From UBA288 sp050178135 (GTDB taxonomy: Archaea; Halobacteriota; Methanomicrobia; Methanomicrobiales; Methanospirillaceae), in NCBI GenBank assembly GCA_050178135.1, contig JBFXGJ010000004.1:62001-126000 (forward strand): a stretch of DNA of 64,000 nucleotides, written 5' to 3'. This document shows positions 53,024 through 62,484 of the stretch, one piece after another. Every line of letters begins with the position of its first letter. The stretch's first letter is position 1. The notes under the pieces are model-generated. The model saw only the letters and a list, made by a program, of their open reading frames with translations, had not been told where the DNA came from and made no database searches. The position numbers were made by a program, and so were the translations under genes.

Positions 53024-55216
53024 TTACGCGAGGTAATCTTCGGGGCGCGGGAGCTGCTCCTTGAGCCCCTTGCGCTTCCGGATCGCCATCACGACGTCCT
53101 TCACCATGCTCGCGGGCACGATCTCGAACCCGGCGAACTCCTGGGACCACATCGCTCGTCCCTCGGTGGCAGAGCGGATATCGCCGGCAAAGCCAAAGAG
53201 CTCGGCGACGGGCGCCTTGCCCACGACGGTGACCGTGTCGCCCTCGGAGGTGATGTCGAAGACCTGTCCGCGCCGGCCCTGGAGCTGCGAGGTGGCCGCG
53301 CCCATCTGGTCGGTCGGGACCGTGATCGAGATCTTCTGCATCGGTTCGAGGAGCGAGTCTCCGGCGAGCAGGAGGCCCGCCTTGATCGCCGAGCGCGAAG
53401 CCGGGATCACCTGGGCGGGGCCGCGGTGGATCGCGTCCTCGTGGAGCTTGACGTCCACGAGCCGGATCTTCATGTTCTGGACCTTCTCGTCGGCGAGAGG
53501 ACCGCCGGCGAGCGCCTCGTGCACGCCCTCGAGGACCAGTTCCATCGTCTCGTTGAGGTACTGGATACCCTTGGTCATGTCGACGAACATGTTGGTGCCG
53601 TAGATGTCCTTGACGGACTTGGCCTCGTCCTTATCGAAGCCGGCTGCAACCAGGGTGTCACGCCGCTCGAGCATGGGCTGGTTCATGCTGATGTCGCCCG
53701 CCTTGATCATCTCGACGATGTTCTGGGGCAGGGGCTCGAGGTCCACGTAGAACCGGTTGTGGCGGTTCGGCGACTTGCCTTCGACGCTCGTCGCGACTCC
53801 CGTCGGGGTCTCGCGGTAGACGACGATCGGCGGCGAGGTGACGATCTCGACGCCCTTGTCGCGCTTGATCCGGCCCGTGATGATCTCGAGGTGGAGCTCG
53901 CCCATGCCGGCGATCAGATGCTCGCCGGTCTCCTCGTTGATCGTGACGTTGAGGGTCGGGTCTTCCTTCGCGACCTGGCGGAGCACCTCGACGAGCTTGG
54001 GCAGGTCCTTCATGCTCTTCGCCTCGACCGCGACGGTCATGACCGGCTCGGAGTAGTGCTTGAGGGACTCGAACGGCGTGATCTCGCGGAGGCTCGTCAC
54101 CGTCGAGCCGACGATCGCGTCCTTCAGGCCCGTGACCGCCGCGATGTTGCCGGCGGGGAGTTCCTCGACCTGGATACGGGTCGGACCCATGAAGATCCCG
54201 GCCTGCTGGATCCGGTTGGAGCGCTGGGCCGCGCCCATGATGTAGACCTCGACGCCGCGCTTCATCGTGCCCGAGAAGAGTCGGCCGGTCGCGATCTCGC
54301 CCGCATTCGCGTCGAACGAGATGTCCGTGACCATCATCGTGATCGGGCCGTTCGGGTCGCAGGCGTACATCGCCTTGCCCTCGGGCGACTCCTTGTCGCC
54401 GTGCCAGATCACGGGGATCCGCCGCTTCTGCGCATCGATCGGGTTCGGCAGGTGGCGCACCACCATGTCGAGCAGGACCGCGTGGAGAGGCGACTTCTTG
54501 GCGAGCGCCTTCATTTCGCCGGCCCGGCACATCTGGTAGACGTCCTTGAACGAGACGCCCGAGGTCTTCATGAACGGAGCTGAGACGGCCCAGTTGTAGA
54601 GCGCCGAGCCGAAGGCGACCGTGCCCTTCGCCGCATCGAGCTTCCAGCCGGCGTTGTACATCTCCTCGTTCATGCCCTTGATCAGCTTGTTGACCTTGTC
54701 GATCACCTTGCCGAGGCGGATCTGCATCTCCTGCTCGTCCACCTTCAGCTCGTTGATCAGCCGGTCGACCTTGTTGATGAAGAGGACGGGCACGACCTGC
54801 TCCTTCAGGGCCTGCCGGAGCACCGTCTCGGTCTGGGGCATGGTCCCCTCGACCGCATCGACCACCACGACCGCTCCGTCGACCGCGCGCATCGCGCGCG
54901 TCACGTCGCCACCGAAGTCGACGTGACCGGGCGTGTCGATCATGTTGATCAGGTACTCTTTGTCCTCGTACTCGTGGACCATCGAGACGTTGGAGGCGTC
55001 GATCGTGATCCCACGGGCCTGCTCCTCCTCGTCGGAGTCCATGAAGAGCTGACGCCCGGCGAGCTCCTCGGAGATCATCCCCGCACCAGAGAGCAGGTTG
55101 TCCGAGAGCGTGGTCTTGCCGTGATCGATGTGTGCAACGATCCCGATATTGCGGATCAGCTCAGGCTTGTCCATGAGCTCTGTGACCCGGTCTACCATCT
55201 TCTTGCCGCGTGACAT
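53024..55216 (-). CDS. fusA: Translation elongation factor EF-2
   Basis: 730 residues. GTPase with G1 AHIDHGKTTLS, G3 DTPGHVDF, G4 NKVD. The C-terminal domain has AIHRGPAQVIPASR, where the histidine modified to diphthamide lies at the tip. Catalyses ribosome translocation. Third in the rps12-rps7-fusA operon, 25 bases after rps7. EF-1alpha, often next, is not present here. Confidence 0.98.
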   Translation of the reverse strand: MSRGKKMVDRVTELMDKPELIRNIGIVAHIDHGKTTLSDNLLSGAGMISEELAGRQLFMDSDEEEQARGITIDASNVSMVHEYEDKEYLINMIDTPGHVDFGGDVTRAMRAVDGAVVVVDAVEGTMPQTETVLRQALKEQVVPVLFINKVDRLINELKVDEQEMQIRLGKVIDKVNKLIKGMNEEMYNAGWKLDAAKGTVAFGSALYNWAVSAPFMKTSGVSFKDVYQMCRAGEMKALAKKSPLHAVLLDMVVRHLPNPIDAQKRRIPVIWHGDKESPEGKAMYACDPNGPITMMVTDISFDANAGEIATGRLFSGTMKRGVEVYIMGAAQRSNRIQQAGIFMGPTRIQVEELPAGNIAAVTGLKDAIVGSTVTSLREITPFESLKHYSEPVMTVAVEAKSMKDLPKLVEVLRQVAKEDPTLNVTINEETGEHLIAGMGELHLEIITGRIKRDKGVEIVTSPPIVVYRETPTGVATSVEGKSPNRHNRFYVDLEPLPQNIVEMIKAGDISMNQPMLERRDTLVAAGFDKDEAKSVKDIYGTNMFVDMTKGIQYLNETMELVLEGVHEALAGGPLADEKVQNMKIRLVDVKLHEDAIHRGPAQVIPASRSAIKAGLLLAGDSLLEPMQKISITVPTDQMGAATSQLQGRRGQVFDITSEGDTVTVVGKAPVAELFGFAGDIRSATEGRAMWSQEFAGFEIVPASMVKDVVMAIRKRKGLKEQLPRPEDYLA

Positions 55217-55241
55217 GTATGCACCAGAAAAAGGGGGGAGA

Positions 55242-55838
55242 TTATCTGGCGGACTTCGCGATCCGCTCGCGCTCTTCTTTCTTGCCGACCGAGTAGGCCT
55301 TGACGTCGCCCTTCGAGGCGGCGATCAGCTCGTCGGCGAGTGCTGCTGCGACCGACTTCTTGCCGCGGCTCGCCTTCTGCACGCCCTCGGTGATGAACTT
55401 GAGTGCCGAGTCGACGCGCCGCTGCGGGGCCGTGTCGACCGACTTCGGGACGTTGATCCCGCCGTACTTCAGGCGGACCGTCTCCTCGCGGGGCCCCGCA
55501 TTCGCAACGGCCTTGACGAGCACCTGGACCGGGTTCTCCTTGGTCTTCCGGGCGACGATCTCGAAGGCGTCCTTGACTATCCGGATCGCGAGCTGCTTCT
55601 TGCCCGTGTTGTGCTCGGACTGCATCAGGCGGTTGATCAGCCGTTCGACGATCAGCATCTGGCTCTTCGTGAAGTCCGCGCCGTTCAGCTTGCCGCAGGA
55701 GTGCGGCACGATCATCGAGTGAAGGTTCACGTACCGCTCGAGAGCGGGGTCCTCGATCTTCACCTCGCCGACATCGTAGAGGTTGAAGAGGAGCTTGGTC
55801 GTGCCGGTCGAAACCGGCTCGGTGGTCTCTGCTTCCAT
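55242..55838 (-). CDS. rps7: Small ribosomal subunit protein S7
   Basis: 198 residues. Archaeal uS7: LNGADFTKSQMLIVERLINRLMQ, NPVQVLVKAVANAGPREETVRLKYGGINVPKSVDTAPQRRV-type segment (in parts), and the C-terminal ERERIAKSAR. Binds the 3' major domain of 16S rRNA. Between rps12 and EF-2. Confidence 0.97.
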   Translation of the reverse strand: MEAETTEPVSTGTTKLLFNLYDVGEVKIEDPALERYVNLHSMIVPHSCGKLNGADFTKSQMLIVERLINRLMQSEHNTGKKQLAIRIVKDAFEIVARKTKENPVQVLVKAVANAGPREETVRLKYGGINVPKSVDTAPQRRVDSALKFITEGVQKASRGKKSVAAALADELIAASKGDVKAYSVGKKEERERIAKSAR

Positions 55839-55840
55839 GA

Positions 55841-56269
55841 TTAACGCCTCGGCTTCTCCTTCCGCCCGATCACCATCTCGTGGAGCGAGACGTTGTTGAC
55901 CTGCGTGACCACGAACCGCACGCCGGGAATATCGCCCATCGAACGGCCGAGACGACCGCCGATGCCCTCGACCACGACCTCGTCGTGCTCGTCGATGAAG
56001 TTGATGGCGCCGTCACCGGCCGCGAACGCCGTCACCTGGCGGCCGTTCTTGATCAGCTGGACGCGCACGCACTTGCGAATGGCCGAGTTCGGCTGCTTGG
56101 CCTCGACACCGACCTTCTCAAGCACGATGCCCCGCGCCTGCGGTGCGCCCTCGAGCGGGTCGCTCTTGATGTCGAGTCCGAGGAGACGCCGCGCATAGTT
56201 CACGTCGCTCCAGCGGAACTTGTTCGAGTCCCGCTTCAATTTCCTGGCTGCGAATTTGCCCTGTCCCAT
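55841..56269 (-). CDS. rps12: Small ribosomal subunit protein S12
   Basis: 142 residues. Archaeal uS12: GKFAARKLKRDSNKFRW at the start, EKVGVEAKQPNSAIRKCVRV and the decoding-site loop. Ends GVRFVVTQVNNVSLHEMVIGRKEKPRR-like with a basic tail. First gene of the operon; TGAGGG precedes the ATG. AT-rich sequence at 56341-56410 serves as divergent promoter with queD. Confidence 0.97.
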   Translation of the reverse strand: MGQGKFAARKLKRDSNKFRWSDVNYARRLLGLDIKSDPLEGAPQARGIVLEKVGVEAKQPNSAIRKCVRVQLIKNGRQVTAFAAGDGAINFIDEHDEVVVEGIGGRLGRSMGDIPGVRFVVTQVNNVSLHEMVIGRKEKPRR

Positions 56270-56402
56270 GGGATACCCTCAATGTATACAGATATCGAGA
56301 ACGGCTGTCACCGATCGTGAGATCAATACTGCGACGGGAACGAATATATTCATTCGTACGCCCGGTTCCCGCTTGCGTATATTATTCGATCCGGCCGGGT
56401 AA

Positions 56403-56411
56403 TAATATATT
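56403..56411 (+). promoter_or_regulatory. TATA box of the queD operon
   Basis: TAATATATT-type element centred about 28 bases before the ATG at 56436; leaderless spacing. Confidence 0.6.
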
Positions 56412-56435
56412 TCTCACAGCACCACCTGTTGGGTG

Positions 56436-56840
56436 ATGACCGTCCGGATCTACAAGGAGGTGGAGTTCGATGCCTCGCATCGCCTTCTTCAGTACGAGGG
56501 CAAGTGCCATAACCTTCACGGCCATCGCTGGAAGGTGGAGGTCTGGATCGAGGGGGTTCCCGACCCCGCTTCGTGCATCCTGCTCGATTACGCGCGGATC
56601 AAGGAGGTCGTCCAGCGGTTCGACCACCAGATCATCCTGAACGCGGCGGACCCGATGGTCACGGCGATCGAGGCGTTCCACCCGGTGGTGGTGACCGAGG
56701 GCGACCCGACAAGCGAGCTCCTGGCGTGCATCATCGCCGACGACCTGGACGCGGCGTGCCGCGCTGCCGAGGTGACCGCGCGCGTGACCCGGATCCGGGT
56801 CTGGGAGTCGAAGAACGCCTACGCCGAACTTGACCGATGA
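56436..56840 (+). CDS. queD: 6-carboxy-tetrahydropterin synthase (QueD)
   Basis: 134 residues. Makes CPH4 from dihydroneopterin triphosphate for preQ0. Zinc histidines in FDASHRL and CHNLHGHRW, the catalytic cysteine in GKCHNLHGH, catalytic His in FDHQIIL, and the Glu of RIRVWESKNAYAEL. First of queD-queE-queC. In archaea preQ0 becomes archaeosine in tRNA. The ATG at 56436 is preferred to the GTG one codon upstream. Confidence 0.93.
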   Translation: MTVRIYKEVEFDASHRLLQYEGKCHNLHGHRWKVEVWIEGVPDPASCILLDYARIKEVVQRFDHQIILNAADPMVTAIEAFHPVVVTEGDPTSELLACIIADDLDAACRAAEVTARVTRIRVWESKNAYAELDR

Positions 56841-57451
56841 GAGTTGTCGAGGTCTTCCGTTCGCTCCAGGGCGAGGGGAGGAACCAGGGCCGGCCGACGG
56901 TCTTTCTCCGCCTGGCCGGCTGTAACCTCGCCTGCCGGTGGTGCGACACCCCGTACGCTCGTGACGGAGGGGAGGAGCGTGGCGCAGCGGACGTAGTCGA
57001 GGTCGTCCGGGCGATCGCCGGCCCGTGCCGGCTGGTCTGCGTGACCGGCGGCGAGCCCCTGCTCCAGCAGGATGCCCTCGTGCCGGTCCTGGTAGCGCTC
57101 TCCCGTGAGGGGTTCTCCTGCGAGATCGAGACGAACGGGACGATCCCGTTCGGTCCGTCCCATGCCCACGCGGCGATCACGATGGACGTGAAATGCCCCT
57201 CGTCGGGCGAAACGAGCGACCTGTCGCTGCTCGCCGCTCTCGGACCGGGGGACGCGGTCAAGTTCGTCGTCGCCGACCTCGTCGATCTCGCCTATGCCGA
57301 GCGCGTCCTGGCGGAGCACCCGACACAGGCAGAGGTCTTCGTCTCGCCCGTCCAAGGGGCCGAGCTCGCCCCGCTGGTCGATGCCATCCTGGAGCGGAAC
57401 CTGCCCGTCCGGTTCTCGCTCCAGCTCCACAAGCTGATTGGAGTCCGATGA
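56837..57451 (+). CDS. queE: 7-carboxy-7-deazaguanine synthase (QueE)
   Basis: 204 residues. Radical SAM enzyme that rearranges CPH4 to CDG. The cluster motif is CNLACRWC (CxxxCxxC), preceded by FRSLQGEGRNQGRPTVFLRLAG, then VTGGEPLLQ. ATGA overlap with queD. The compact form is usual for the family. Confidence 0.95.
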   Translation: MRVVEVFRSLQGEGRNQGRPTVFLRLAGCNLACRWCDTPYARDGGEERGAADVVEVVRAIAGPCRLVCVTGGEPLLQQDALVPVLVALSREGFSCEIETNGTIPFGPSHAHAAITMDVKCPSSGETSDLSLLAALGPGDAVKFVVADLVDLAYAERVLAEHPTQAEVFVSPVQGAELAPLVDAILERNLPVRFSLQLHKLIGVR

Positions 57452-58122
57452 TGAAGGCGGTCTGCCTGCTCTCCGGCGGCATGGACTCGTCCACGCTCGC
57501 CTACCTTGCACGGAGCCGGGGGTACGATATTCTCGCGCTCCACCTGAACTACGGCCAGAGGACCGAGGCCCGTGAGCTCCGGGCGGCCCGCGCGGTCGCC
57601 GAACGCCTCGGTGTCCTCGAGTTCCTCCCCGTCTCGGTCGAATACCTCCGCCTCTTCGGACGCTCGAGCCTGACCGATCCCTCGGTCGCGGTCGAGCAGT
57701 TCGACCCGGCGAAGCCCGAGCTGCCGAACACCTACGTGCCGTTCCGGAACGGTAACCTGCTCGCGATCGCGACGAGCTACGCCGAGTCCCGCGACGCGGA
57801 GGCGGTCTTCATCGGGGTCCAGGCCCTCGACTACTCGGGCTACCCCGACTGCCGGCCCCAGTTCATCGAGGCGTTCCAGCGCGTAATCGACCTGGGGACG
57901 GCGGACACCACGTCGATCCGCCTGGAGACCCCGTTCGTCGGCCTCTCGAAGACCGACATCCTCCGGATCGGCACCGATCTCGGGGTGCCGTACGACCTCA
58001 CCTGGTCCTGTTACCAGGGCGAGGAGGAGGCCTGCGGCGCCTGCGGCTCCTGCCATTTCCGGCAGGCGGCCTTTGCGGAGCTCGGTCTCCAGGACCCGAT
58101 TCCGTACCGGGGGCGGTCCTGA
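57448..58122 (+). CDS. queC: 7-cyano-7-deazaguanine synthase (QueC)
   Basis: 224 residues. ATP-dependent conversion of CDG to preQ0. PP-loop LSGGMDSSTLAY, NGNLLAIATSYAES, and the C-terminal zinc knuckle EEEACGACGSCHFR. GGAG lies four bases before the ATG at 57448, which overlaps the queE stop. Confidence 0.95.
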   Translation: MMKAVCLLSGGMDSSTLAYLARSRGYDILALHLNYGQRTEARELRAARAVAERLGVLEFLPVSVEYLRLFGRSSLTDPSVAVEQFDPAKPELPNTYVPFRNGNLLAIATSYAESRDAEAVFIGVQALDYSGYPDCRPQFIEAFQRVIDLGTADTTSIRLETPFVGLSKTDILRIGTDLGVPYDLTWSCYQGEEEACGACGSCHFRQAAFAELGLQDPIPYRGRS

Positions 58123-58631
58123 TGGAGATCTGGCGAGGACGCCGACTCTGGATCGAGCGGCGATCGCTCGAGCTCCCGTCGGGGACGAAGGAGTACGTGG
58201 TGGTCCACCCCGGGGGTGCGGTGGCGATCCTGCCGGTCGACGGTGACGAGGTGGTGCTGATCCGCCAGTACCGGGCCGCGGTCGACGCCTGGGTCCTCGA
58301 GGCCCCCGCCGGTACACTCGAGCCGGGCGAAGACCCGAAGACCTGCGCGGCCCGGGAGCTGATCGAGGAGGCGCGGGTGGCGGCGGCGGAACTGGTCCCG
58401 CTCGGGGCTGTCCTGACAACGCCGGGCTTCTCGGACGAGGTGATCCACCTCTATCTCGGGCGCGGGCTCTCCCCCTCCGCCGCGTTCGACCCCGACGAGG
58501 ACGAGCAGATCGAGGTGGTGCGGGTGCCCGTCGACGAGGTGCGTGCAATGGCGCTGGACGGGCGGATCGCCGACGCGAAGACCCTCTGCCTGGTCCTCCG
58601 CGCCCTCGTGGCGCCCGGTTCCGGTCCATGA
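58122..58631 (+). CDS. Nudix hydrolase (ADP-ribose pyrophosphatase-like)
   Basis: 169 residues. Start shares one base with the queC stop. Nudix box AGTLEPGEDPKTCAARELIEEARV: all catalytic Glu residues are kept (RELxEE), while the usual glycine after EE is Ala. The upstream VVLIRQYRAAVDAWVLEAPAG matches ADP-ribose pyrophosphatases. Position in the preQ0/translation operon hints at nucleotide housekeeping, not a proven link. Confidence 0.88.
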   Translation: MEIWRGRRLWIERRSLELPSGTKEYVVVHPGGAVAILPVDGDEVVLIRQYRAAVDAWVLEAPAGTLEPGEDPKTCAARELIEEARVAAAELVPLGAVLTTPGFSDEVIHLYLGRGLSPSAAFDPDEDEQIEVVRVPVDEVRAMALDGRIADAKTLCLVLRALVAPGSGP

Positions 58632-59515
58632 CCTGCCGGTGGCAGGGAGCGCTCGTTGTCCTCGCTCTTCTCGCCCTGCTCGCGATCACTGCGGGCTGTA
58701 CCGAAACGCCCGCAGAGGACCGGTGCCGGGTCGCCGACGATGGTCGCCTCTCCCTCTCGCTCGCCGGGGGAGGGGACCGGTCCATCGAGGTCCTGGAGCG
58801 GGATGGGAACTTCTCGCTCTCGCGCGCCGTCTTCTCGAGCGGCGGCGTCCCCGTAACGGCCTATATCGGCGCGCCGGCCCGCCCGGCGGCGGTCGGCATC
58901 GTCTACGTCCCGGGAGCGAACGAGCCGGTCTCGGGGCATCGCGACCGGTTCAGGCGGTACGCGGACGCCGGCATCGCCTTCCTCTACCTCGACGTCCGGG
59001 GGAACGGGTTCGAGACGCCGGGGGCGCGGACCGACCTCGGGGCCGAGTACCGGGAGTTCGAGCGGGGTGGGTTTCCCCAGTCGTACCGGGTCATCGCGGA
59101 CATTCTCCGGGCCCGCGCCCTCCTGGCGGAGGAGTTCGGCCCTGCCACGACCTGGGCGGTCGGCTCGTCGAACGGCGGGCGGTACGCAGCGGTGGCAGCG
59201 GCGATCGAGCCGGCGTTCGCGGGGTACGCCGGGGTCTCGACGTCGGGATACGGCGACCTCTCAGGCCTCGACGCGGGCCCCCGGCAGTTCATCGCCTCCC
59301 TCGACCCTGCCTCGATGATCGGCGTGATCAGCCCGCGCCCCGTCCTGGTCTACCATGCCGGGGCGGACCCCGTCATCCCGTTCGCGGACGGCGAGGCGCT
59401 CTTCGAGGCCGCCCGCGACCCGCGGACCTTCGTCCCGTTCTCCGGCCAGCACGGGATCGACCCGGTGGTCGACGCCGACCTGATCGGCCGGCTGACACAG
59501 GTTTATGGCCGGTAA
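58628..59515 (+). CDS. Alpha/beta-hydrolase lipoprotein
   Basis: 295 residues. Lipoprotein signal LALLAITAGCTE, then an alpha/beta-hydrolase domain: VGIVYVPGANEPVSGHR (oxyanion region), nucleophile elbow GSSNGG, acid in YHAGADPVIPF, and His in GQHGID. It resembles small esterases/dienelactone hydrolases. Anchored outside the membrane, so its ATGA-coupled place between two cytosolic genes is odd. Substrate unknown. Confidence 0.8.
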   Translation: MTCRWQGALVVLALLALLAITAGCTETPAEDRCRVADDGRLSLSLAGGGDRSIEVLERDGNFSLSRAVFSSGGVPVTAYIGAPARPAAVGIVYVPGANEPVSGHRDRFRRYADAGIAFLYLDVRGNGFETPGARTDLGAEYREFERGGFPQSYRVIADILRARALLAEEFGPATTWAVGSSNGGRYAAVAAAIEPAFAGYAGVSTSGYGDLSGLDAGPRQFIASLDPASMIGVISPRPVLVYHAGADPVIPFADGEALFEAARDPRTFVPFSGQHGIDPVVDADLIGRLTQVYGR

Positions 59516-59548
59516 CGGGCAATATATACCGACACCCAGGAGGGCCGG

Positions 59549-60820
59549 ATGACAGAACAGGTCGAGATGGACGAGGCGCGCCGCCGGTACGAGTTCAAGA
59601 AGGCGCTCGAACGGCTCGAGGCCAAGCAGGGCGCGGGTACCGAGCTGATCACGCTCTACATCCCGCCCGACAAGCAGATCTACGATGTGACGGCCCAGCT
59701 GCGCGACGAGTTCGGCCAGTGCTCGAACATCAAGTCGAAACAGACGCGGACCAACGTCCAGTCCGCGATCTCCTCGATCCTCTCCCGGCTCAAATATTAT
59801 AAGCGGCCGCCTGAGCGAGGGATGGCGGTCTTCTGCGGCACGATCCAGCTGGGCGGGGACAAGTCCGAGCTCGAGTGCCAGATCGTGGAGCCGCCCGAGG
59901 TGGTCAACCTCTACATGTACCGGTGCTCCTCGACCTTCGAGCTCGAGCCCCTCAAGCAGATGCTCGAGGAGAAGTTCGTCTTCGGCCTGCTCGTCCTCGA
60001 TCGGCGGGAGTCGTACTGGGGATTCCTGCGCGGCAACCGGATCGAACCGATCGGGGGCGCGACGTCGACGGTGCCGGGCAAGCAGCGCAAGGGCGGGCAG
60101 TCATCGGTTCGGTTCGCCCGCCTCCGCGAGATCGCGATCAACGAGTTCTATGTCAAGGTCGGCGAACGGGCGAGCGCCGCGTTCATGGCTGAGAAGGACT
60201 TCTTCGAGCGGTTCAAGGGCGTCCTGATCGGCGGCCCCTCGCCGACCAAGGAGGAGTTCGAGGCCGGCGCCTACCTGCACCACGAGGTCCAGAAGCGGAT
60301 CATCGGGCTCTTCGACGTCGCCTACACCAACGAGTCCGGCCTGGCCGAACTGGTCGACAACGCCCAGGACGCGCTCCGGGGCGTCGAGGTGATGAAGGAG
60401 AAGGAGAGCATGGCCCGGTTCCTGAAGGAACTCGTCAAGGACGACGGGCTCGCCGCGTACGGCGAGGAGTCGGTCCGGCGCAACCTCGAGATCGGGGCGG
60501 TCGATATCCTCCTTCTCTCGTCCGGCCTTCGCGAAGTCCGGCAGAAGATCCGGTGCGAGGCCTGCGGCCACACGACCGAGCGGACGGTGAAATCGAAGCC
60601 CGGCGAGGTGACGAGCGACCTCGATGCGGGCTCCTGCCCGGACTGTTCGGCCCCGCTCTCGATCGCCGAGGAGTCCGACATCATCGACGAGCTCACCGGG
60701 TTCGCAGACCAGTCGAGCGCCCGGGTCGAGATCATCTCCGATGACTTCGAGGAGGGCTCGATCCTGATGACCGCCTTCGGCGGCATCGCCGCCATTCTCC
60801 GGTACAGGACAGGATACTGA
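59549..60820 (+). CDS. prf1: Peptide chain release factor aRF1
   Basis: 423 residues. Recognises all stop codons and triggers peptide release. NIKS motif in CSNIKSKQTR, YxCxxxF as YMYRCSSTF, GGQ in RKGGQSSVRF, and the C-terminal zinc-type minidomain CEACGHTT...CPDCSAP. AGGAGGG lies just before the ATG. A TATA-like AATATATAC 20 bases upstream suggests an additional promoter. Confidence 0.97.
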   Translation: MTEQVEMDEARRRYEFKKALERLEAKQGAGTELITLYIPPDKQIYDVTAQLRDEFGQCSNIKSKQTRTNVQSAISSILSRLKYYKRPPERGMAVFCGTIQLGGDKSELECQIVEPPEVVNLYMYRCSSTFELEPLKQMLEEKFVFGLLVLDRRESYWGFLRGNRIEPIGGATSTVPGKQRKGGQSSVRFARLREIAINEFYVKVGERASAAFMAEKDFFERFKGVLIGGPSPTKEEFEAGAYLHHEVQKRIIGLFDVAYTNESGLAELVDNAQDALRGVEVMKEKESMARFLKELVKDDGLAAYGEESVRRNLEIGAVDILLLSSGLREVRQKIRCEACGHTTERTVKSKPGEVTSDLDAGSCPDCSAPLSIAEESDIIDELTGFADQSSARVEIISDDFEEGSILMTAFGGIAAILRYRTGY

Positions 60821-62484
60821 TGTACACCGAGACCACCGAGCTGATCAGATCGGCACTGCAGAGAGTAACCGGTGAGGAGGACGTCCTCATCACCGACGGG
60901 GGAGAACACGCAGACCTCGCCTCGACCGTGGCGTTCGCCCTCGCGAAGAAGCGACGCGCCCCGCCGGCGGCGATCGCCGCAGACCTCGTGTCAGGACTCG
61001 CGGCGGCGCTCGCCCCCCACGGGATCACGGTGGCGGCAACCGGCCCGTACCTGAACTTCCGGTTCGGCCCCGAGTACTTCGGCGGTGTCATCCGTGCCGC
61101 GCTCGCGCCCGGGTACGGGGCCAGCAGCCCGCAGGGAACACGGGTCGTCCTGGAGCACACCTCGGCGAACCCGAACGGCCCGCTCCACGTCGGTCACATC
61201 CGGAACTCGATCATCGGCGACACCCTGGCCCGCGCCTTCAGGAAGGGCGGGTATACGACCGAGGTCCATTACTACGTCAACGACATGGGCCGGCAGATCG
61301 CGATCGTGGTCTGGGGCATGGAGCACCTGGGGATCGAGCCCGAGGACGGCGAGAAGCCCGATCACTACATCGCCCGTGTGTACGTCGAGGCGAACCGGCG
61401 GATCGAGGCGGACCCGGCGATCACCGTCGAGGTCGACGGGCTGATGCAGAAGGTCGAGGCCCTCGACCCCGCGACGGTCCGCGCCTTCCGTGGTGTCGTC
61501 GGGCGCTGCCTAGACGGGTTCCGCGCGACCCTCGCCGACCTCGGGACGCCGCACGACCGGTTCGTCTGGGAGTCCGACTTCCTCAGGAACGGGGACATGG
61601 AGCGGGTGCTCGCCAAGCTCGCCCGACTGCCCGTGGCGCACCAGGACGAGGTCTTCTATCTCGACCTCTCCGCCGCGGGGATCGAGAACCGCTACGTGCT
61701 GCGCCGCTCGGACGGGACGTCGGTCTACGCGGCCCGCGACCTTGCCTATCACCTCTGGAAGGGGCGTAACTTCAACCGGGTGATCGACGTGCTCGGGGCG
61801 GACCACAAGCTGATCGGCGCCCAGCTCCAGGCGACGCTCCGGCTGATCGGCGAGCTCCCACCCGAGATCGTCCACTTCGAGTTCGTCTCCCTTCCCGAGG
61901 GGTCGATGTCGACCCGCGCCGGCACGTTCATCGCGGCCGACGACCTGGTCGCGGAGACCCGCCGGCGGGCCTTCGACGAGGTGACCGTGCGCCGGCCCGA
62001 GCTCCCCGAGGAGGAGCGGCGGGCGATCGCACAGTCGGTCGCGCTCGCCGCGATCCGGTACGACATCATCCGGATCTCGCCGGAGAAGTCGACGGTCTTC
62101 GACTGGACGAACGCGCTCGACTTCGAACGGCAGTCCGGGCCGTATATCCAGTACGCCCATGCCCGGGCCTGCTCGATCCTGGAGAAAGCGGGCGAATATA
62201 CGGAGACCTTCGCGGCGGCGTCGTCCTACGAACAGGCCCTGGTCCGCCAGATCGCGAAGTTCCCGTCGGTCGTCGCCCAGGCGGTCGACGAACTCCGGCC
62301 CCACCTGGTGGCGACCTACGCGCGGGAGCTCGCGGACCTCTTCAATACGTTCTACCACTTCGAGCCGGTCCTCCGGGCCGAGGGCGCGACGCGGGACGCC
62401 CGCCTCACGCTCGTGCGTGCGGCGCAGAACACGCTGAAAGAGGCCCTCGAGACCCTCGGGATCGATGCCCTCCGTTCCATGTGA
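60820..62484 (+). CDS. argS: Arginyl-tRNA synthetase
   Basis: 554 residues. Class I: HIGH-type motif in HTSANPNGPLHVGHIRNSI, the KMSKS counterpart degenerate (LPEGSMSTRAG), as usual for ArgRS. N-terminal Add1 domain and C-terminal DALR domain (QYAHARACSIL, then FNTFYHFEPVL). One-base overlap with prf1; the last 20 bases overlap taw1. Confidence 0.97.
   Translation: MYTETTELIRSALQRVTGEEDVLITDGGEHADLASTVAFALAKKRRAPPAAIAADLVSGLAAALAPHGITVAATGPYLNFRFGPEYFGGVIRAALAPGYGASSPQGTRVVLEHTSANPNGPLHVGHIRNSIIGDTLARAFRKGGYTTEVHYYVNDMGRQIAIVVWGMEHLGIEPEDGEKPDHYIARVYVEANRRIEADPAITVEVDGLMQKVEALDPATVRAFRGVVGRCLDGFRATLADLGTPHDRFVWESDFLRNGDMERVLAKLARLPVAHQDEVFYLDLSAAGIENRYVLRRSDGTSVYAARDLAYHLWKGRNFNRVIDVLGADHKLIGAQLQATLRLIGELPPEIVHFEFVSLPEGSMSTRAGTFIAADDLVAETRRRAFDEVTVRRPELPEEERRAIAQSVALAAIRYDIIRISPEKSTVFDWTNALDFERQSGPYIQYAHARACSILEKAGEYTETFAAASSYEQALVRQIAKFPSVVAQAVDELRPHLVATYARELADLFNTFYHFEPVLRAEGATRDARLTLVRAAQNTLKEALETLGIDALRSM

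Noticed and set aside
52895..54583. 562-residue open frame antisense to EF-2
   Set aside because: It is the mirror of a highly biased gene: stop codons are rare on the other strand at this GC content. Its residues (Arg/Asp/His/Leu runs) are typical of antisense frames.
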